In this document: in pieces, positions 13,165 through 13,468 of the stretch
Layout: the number at the start of each line of letters is the position of its first letter
How positions within the stretch are numbered: position 1 is the stretch's first letter
Assembly: GCA_030641505.1 (NCBI GenBank)
Contig: DAOWHI010000095.1
Location: 1 to 13,468 of the forward strand
Direction of reading: 5' to 3'
Origin: Gemmatimonadota bacterium
Lineage (GTDB): Bacteria; Gemmatimonadota; Gemmatimonadetes; JACCXV01; JAHWKZ01
DNA: 13,468 nt
Position numbers and translations under genes: made by a program
Notes under the pieces: generated by a model
What the model saw: only the letters and a program-made list of their open reading frames with translations
Database searches by the model: none
Told to the model about the DNA's origin: nothing

Positions 13165-13468
13165 ATGACGTTGAACCGCGTCAACGTGGCTGCGTGGCTC
13201 GTGGCGGCTTGGGTGATCCCCACGACTGCGGTGGGCCAAGAGCACCGACCCGCTGAGCCGATACCGACCGACTCGATCCCGGCTGACGTCGCGCCACCCC
13301 CTCGGCCCCACCTGCCGATCTTGGCCGAGATCGTGACCGCCGACCACCCACCCCGCTGGCTCCCTTCGCTCAACGGTCTGTACGGCTTTTCGATTCTGCG
13401 CTACAACCGAGTGTCTGGCCTCGCGCCGGCGTGGGGGCTCACGCTCGAAGCGACCGACCCGCAGACCA
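13165..13468 (+). CDS. Predicted exported, possibly outer-membrane beta-barrel protein (N-terminal part)
   Basis: I translated 101 codons from the ATG at 13165 to the right edge without a stop. Residues 1-23 look like a signal peptide (MTLNR, then a hydrophobic VNVAAWLVAAWVIP and TAVG before QE). A proline-rich segment follows (about 28-52, PAEPIPTDSIPADVAPPPRP). Then comes LNGLYGFSILRYNRVSGLAPAWGLTLE (about 70-96), whose RYNRVxGL pattern I associate with the first strand of large outer-membrane barrels in Gemmatimonadota and Bacteroidota; that link is from memory. The start lies 16 nt after the phosphopantetheinyl transferase stop without a clear Shine-Dalgarno, so co-transcription is likely. 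The function cannot be decided from this fragment. Confidence 0.65.
   Translation, partial: MTLNRVNVAAWLVAAWVIPTTAVGQEHRPAEPIPTDSIPADVAPPPRPHLPILAEIVTADHPPRWLPSLNGLYGFSILRYNRVSGLAPAWGLTLEATDPQT

Noticed and set aside
1..13468. CRISPR arrays, tRNA/rRNA genes, insertion sequences, toxin-antitoxin or defence genes
   Set aside because: I saw no regularly spaced repeats, no tRNA-like cloverleaf, no transposase motifs and no defence domains. All substantial space is taken by the core genes listed.

Overview
The window is a gene-dense, GC-rich bacterial chromosomal segment. Fourteen co-directional genes lie on the minus strand (right to left, about 12.3 kb). Two genes on the plus strand follow at the right end. 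I see no tRNA, rRNA, CRISPR array, insertion sequence or phage gene, and no gene-free stretch longer than about 120 bases. Gene content and order, the non-mevalonate isoprenoid genes, and a signal-peptide protein with an RYNRVxGL signature suggest a Gram-negative bacterium, possibly Gemmatimonadota or a relative. That assignment is from memory of families and is not proven here.

In transcription order the minus-strand run is larB, a DUF1232 membrane protein, yicC, gmk, rpoZ, coaBC, a family-4 uracil-DNA glycosylase, dnaB, radA, a YacL-type PIN/TRAM membrane protein, ispD, ispF, a threonine synthase, and larC (cut by the left edge). It joins two syntenic blocks known from other bacteria: yicC-gmk-rpoZ-coaBC and radA-(disA)-yacL-ispD-ispF. 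Udg and dnaB sit between them, and disA is missing from its usual slot. Almost every junction is a stop/start overlap (ATGA, GTGA, TTGA, TGATG) or a direct abutment. The only gaps longer than 30 nt are 69 nt before yicC and 75 nt before the yacL-like gene. Most genes start with GTG or TTG, which suggests tight translational coupling.

Two genes of nickel-pincer nucleotide (lactate racemase cofactor) synthesis, larB and larC, stand at opposite ends of this housekeeping run. On the right, a divergent region of about 58-112 nt separates larB from a plus-strand Sfp-type phosphopantetheinyl transferase. The start of a predicted exported, probably outer-membrane, protein follows and runs off the window.

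I found no wholly new multi-gene system. The points most worth checking are: coaBC and the phosphopantetheinyl transferase, whose conserved N-termini extend upstream of any ATG/GTG/TTG and whose Shine-Dalgarno sequences point to GTC and CTG; a YacL-like protein whose PIN catalytic residues look lost, with a perfect 9-bp inverted repeat in front of its gene; a uracil-DNA glycosylase with Ser in place of an Fe-S cysteine; and an apparent excess of the palindrome CGATCG.
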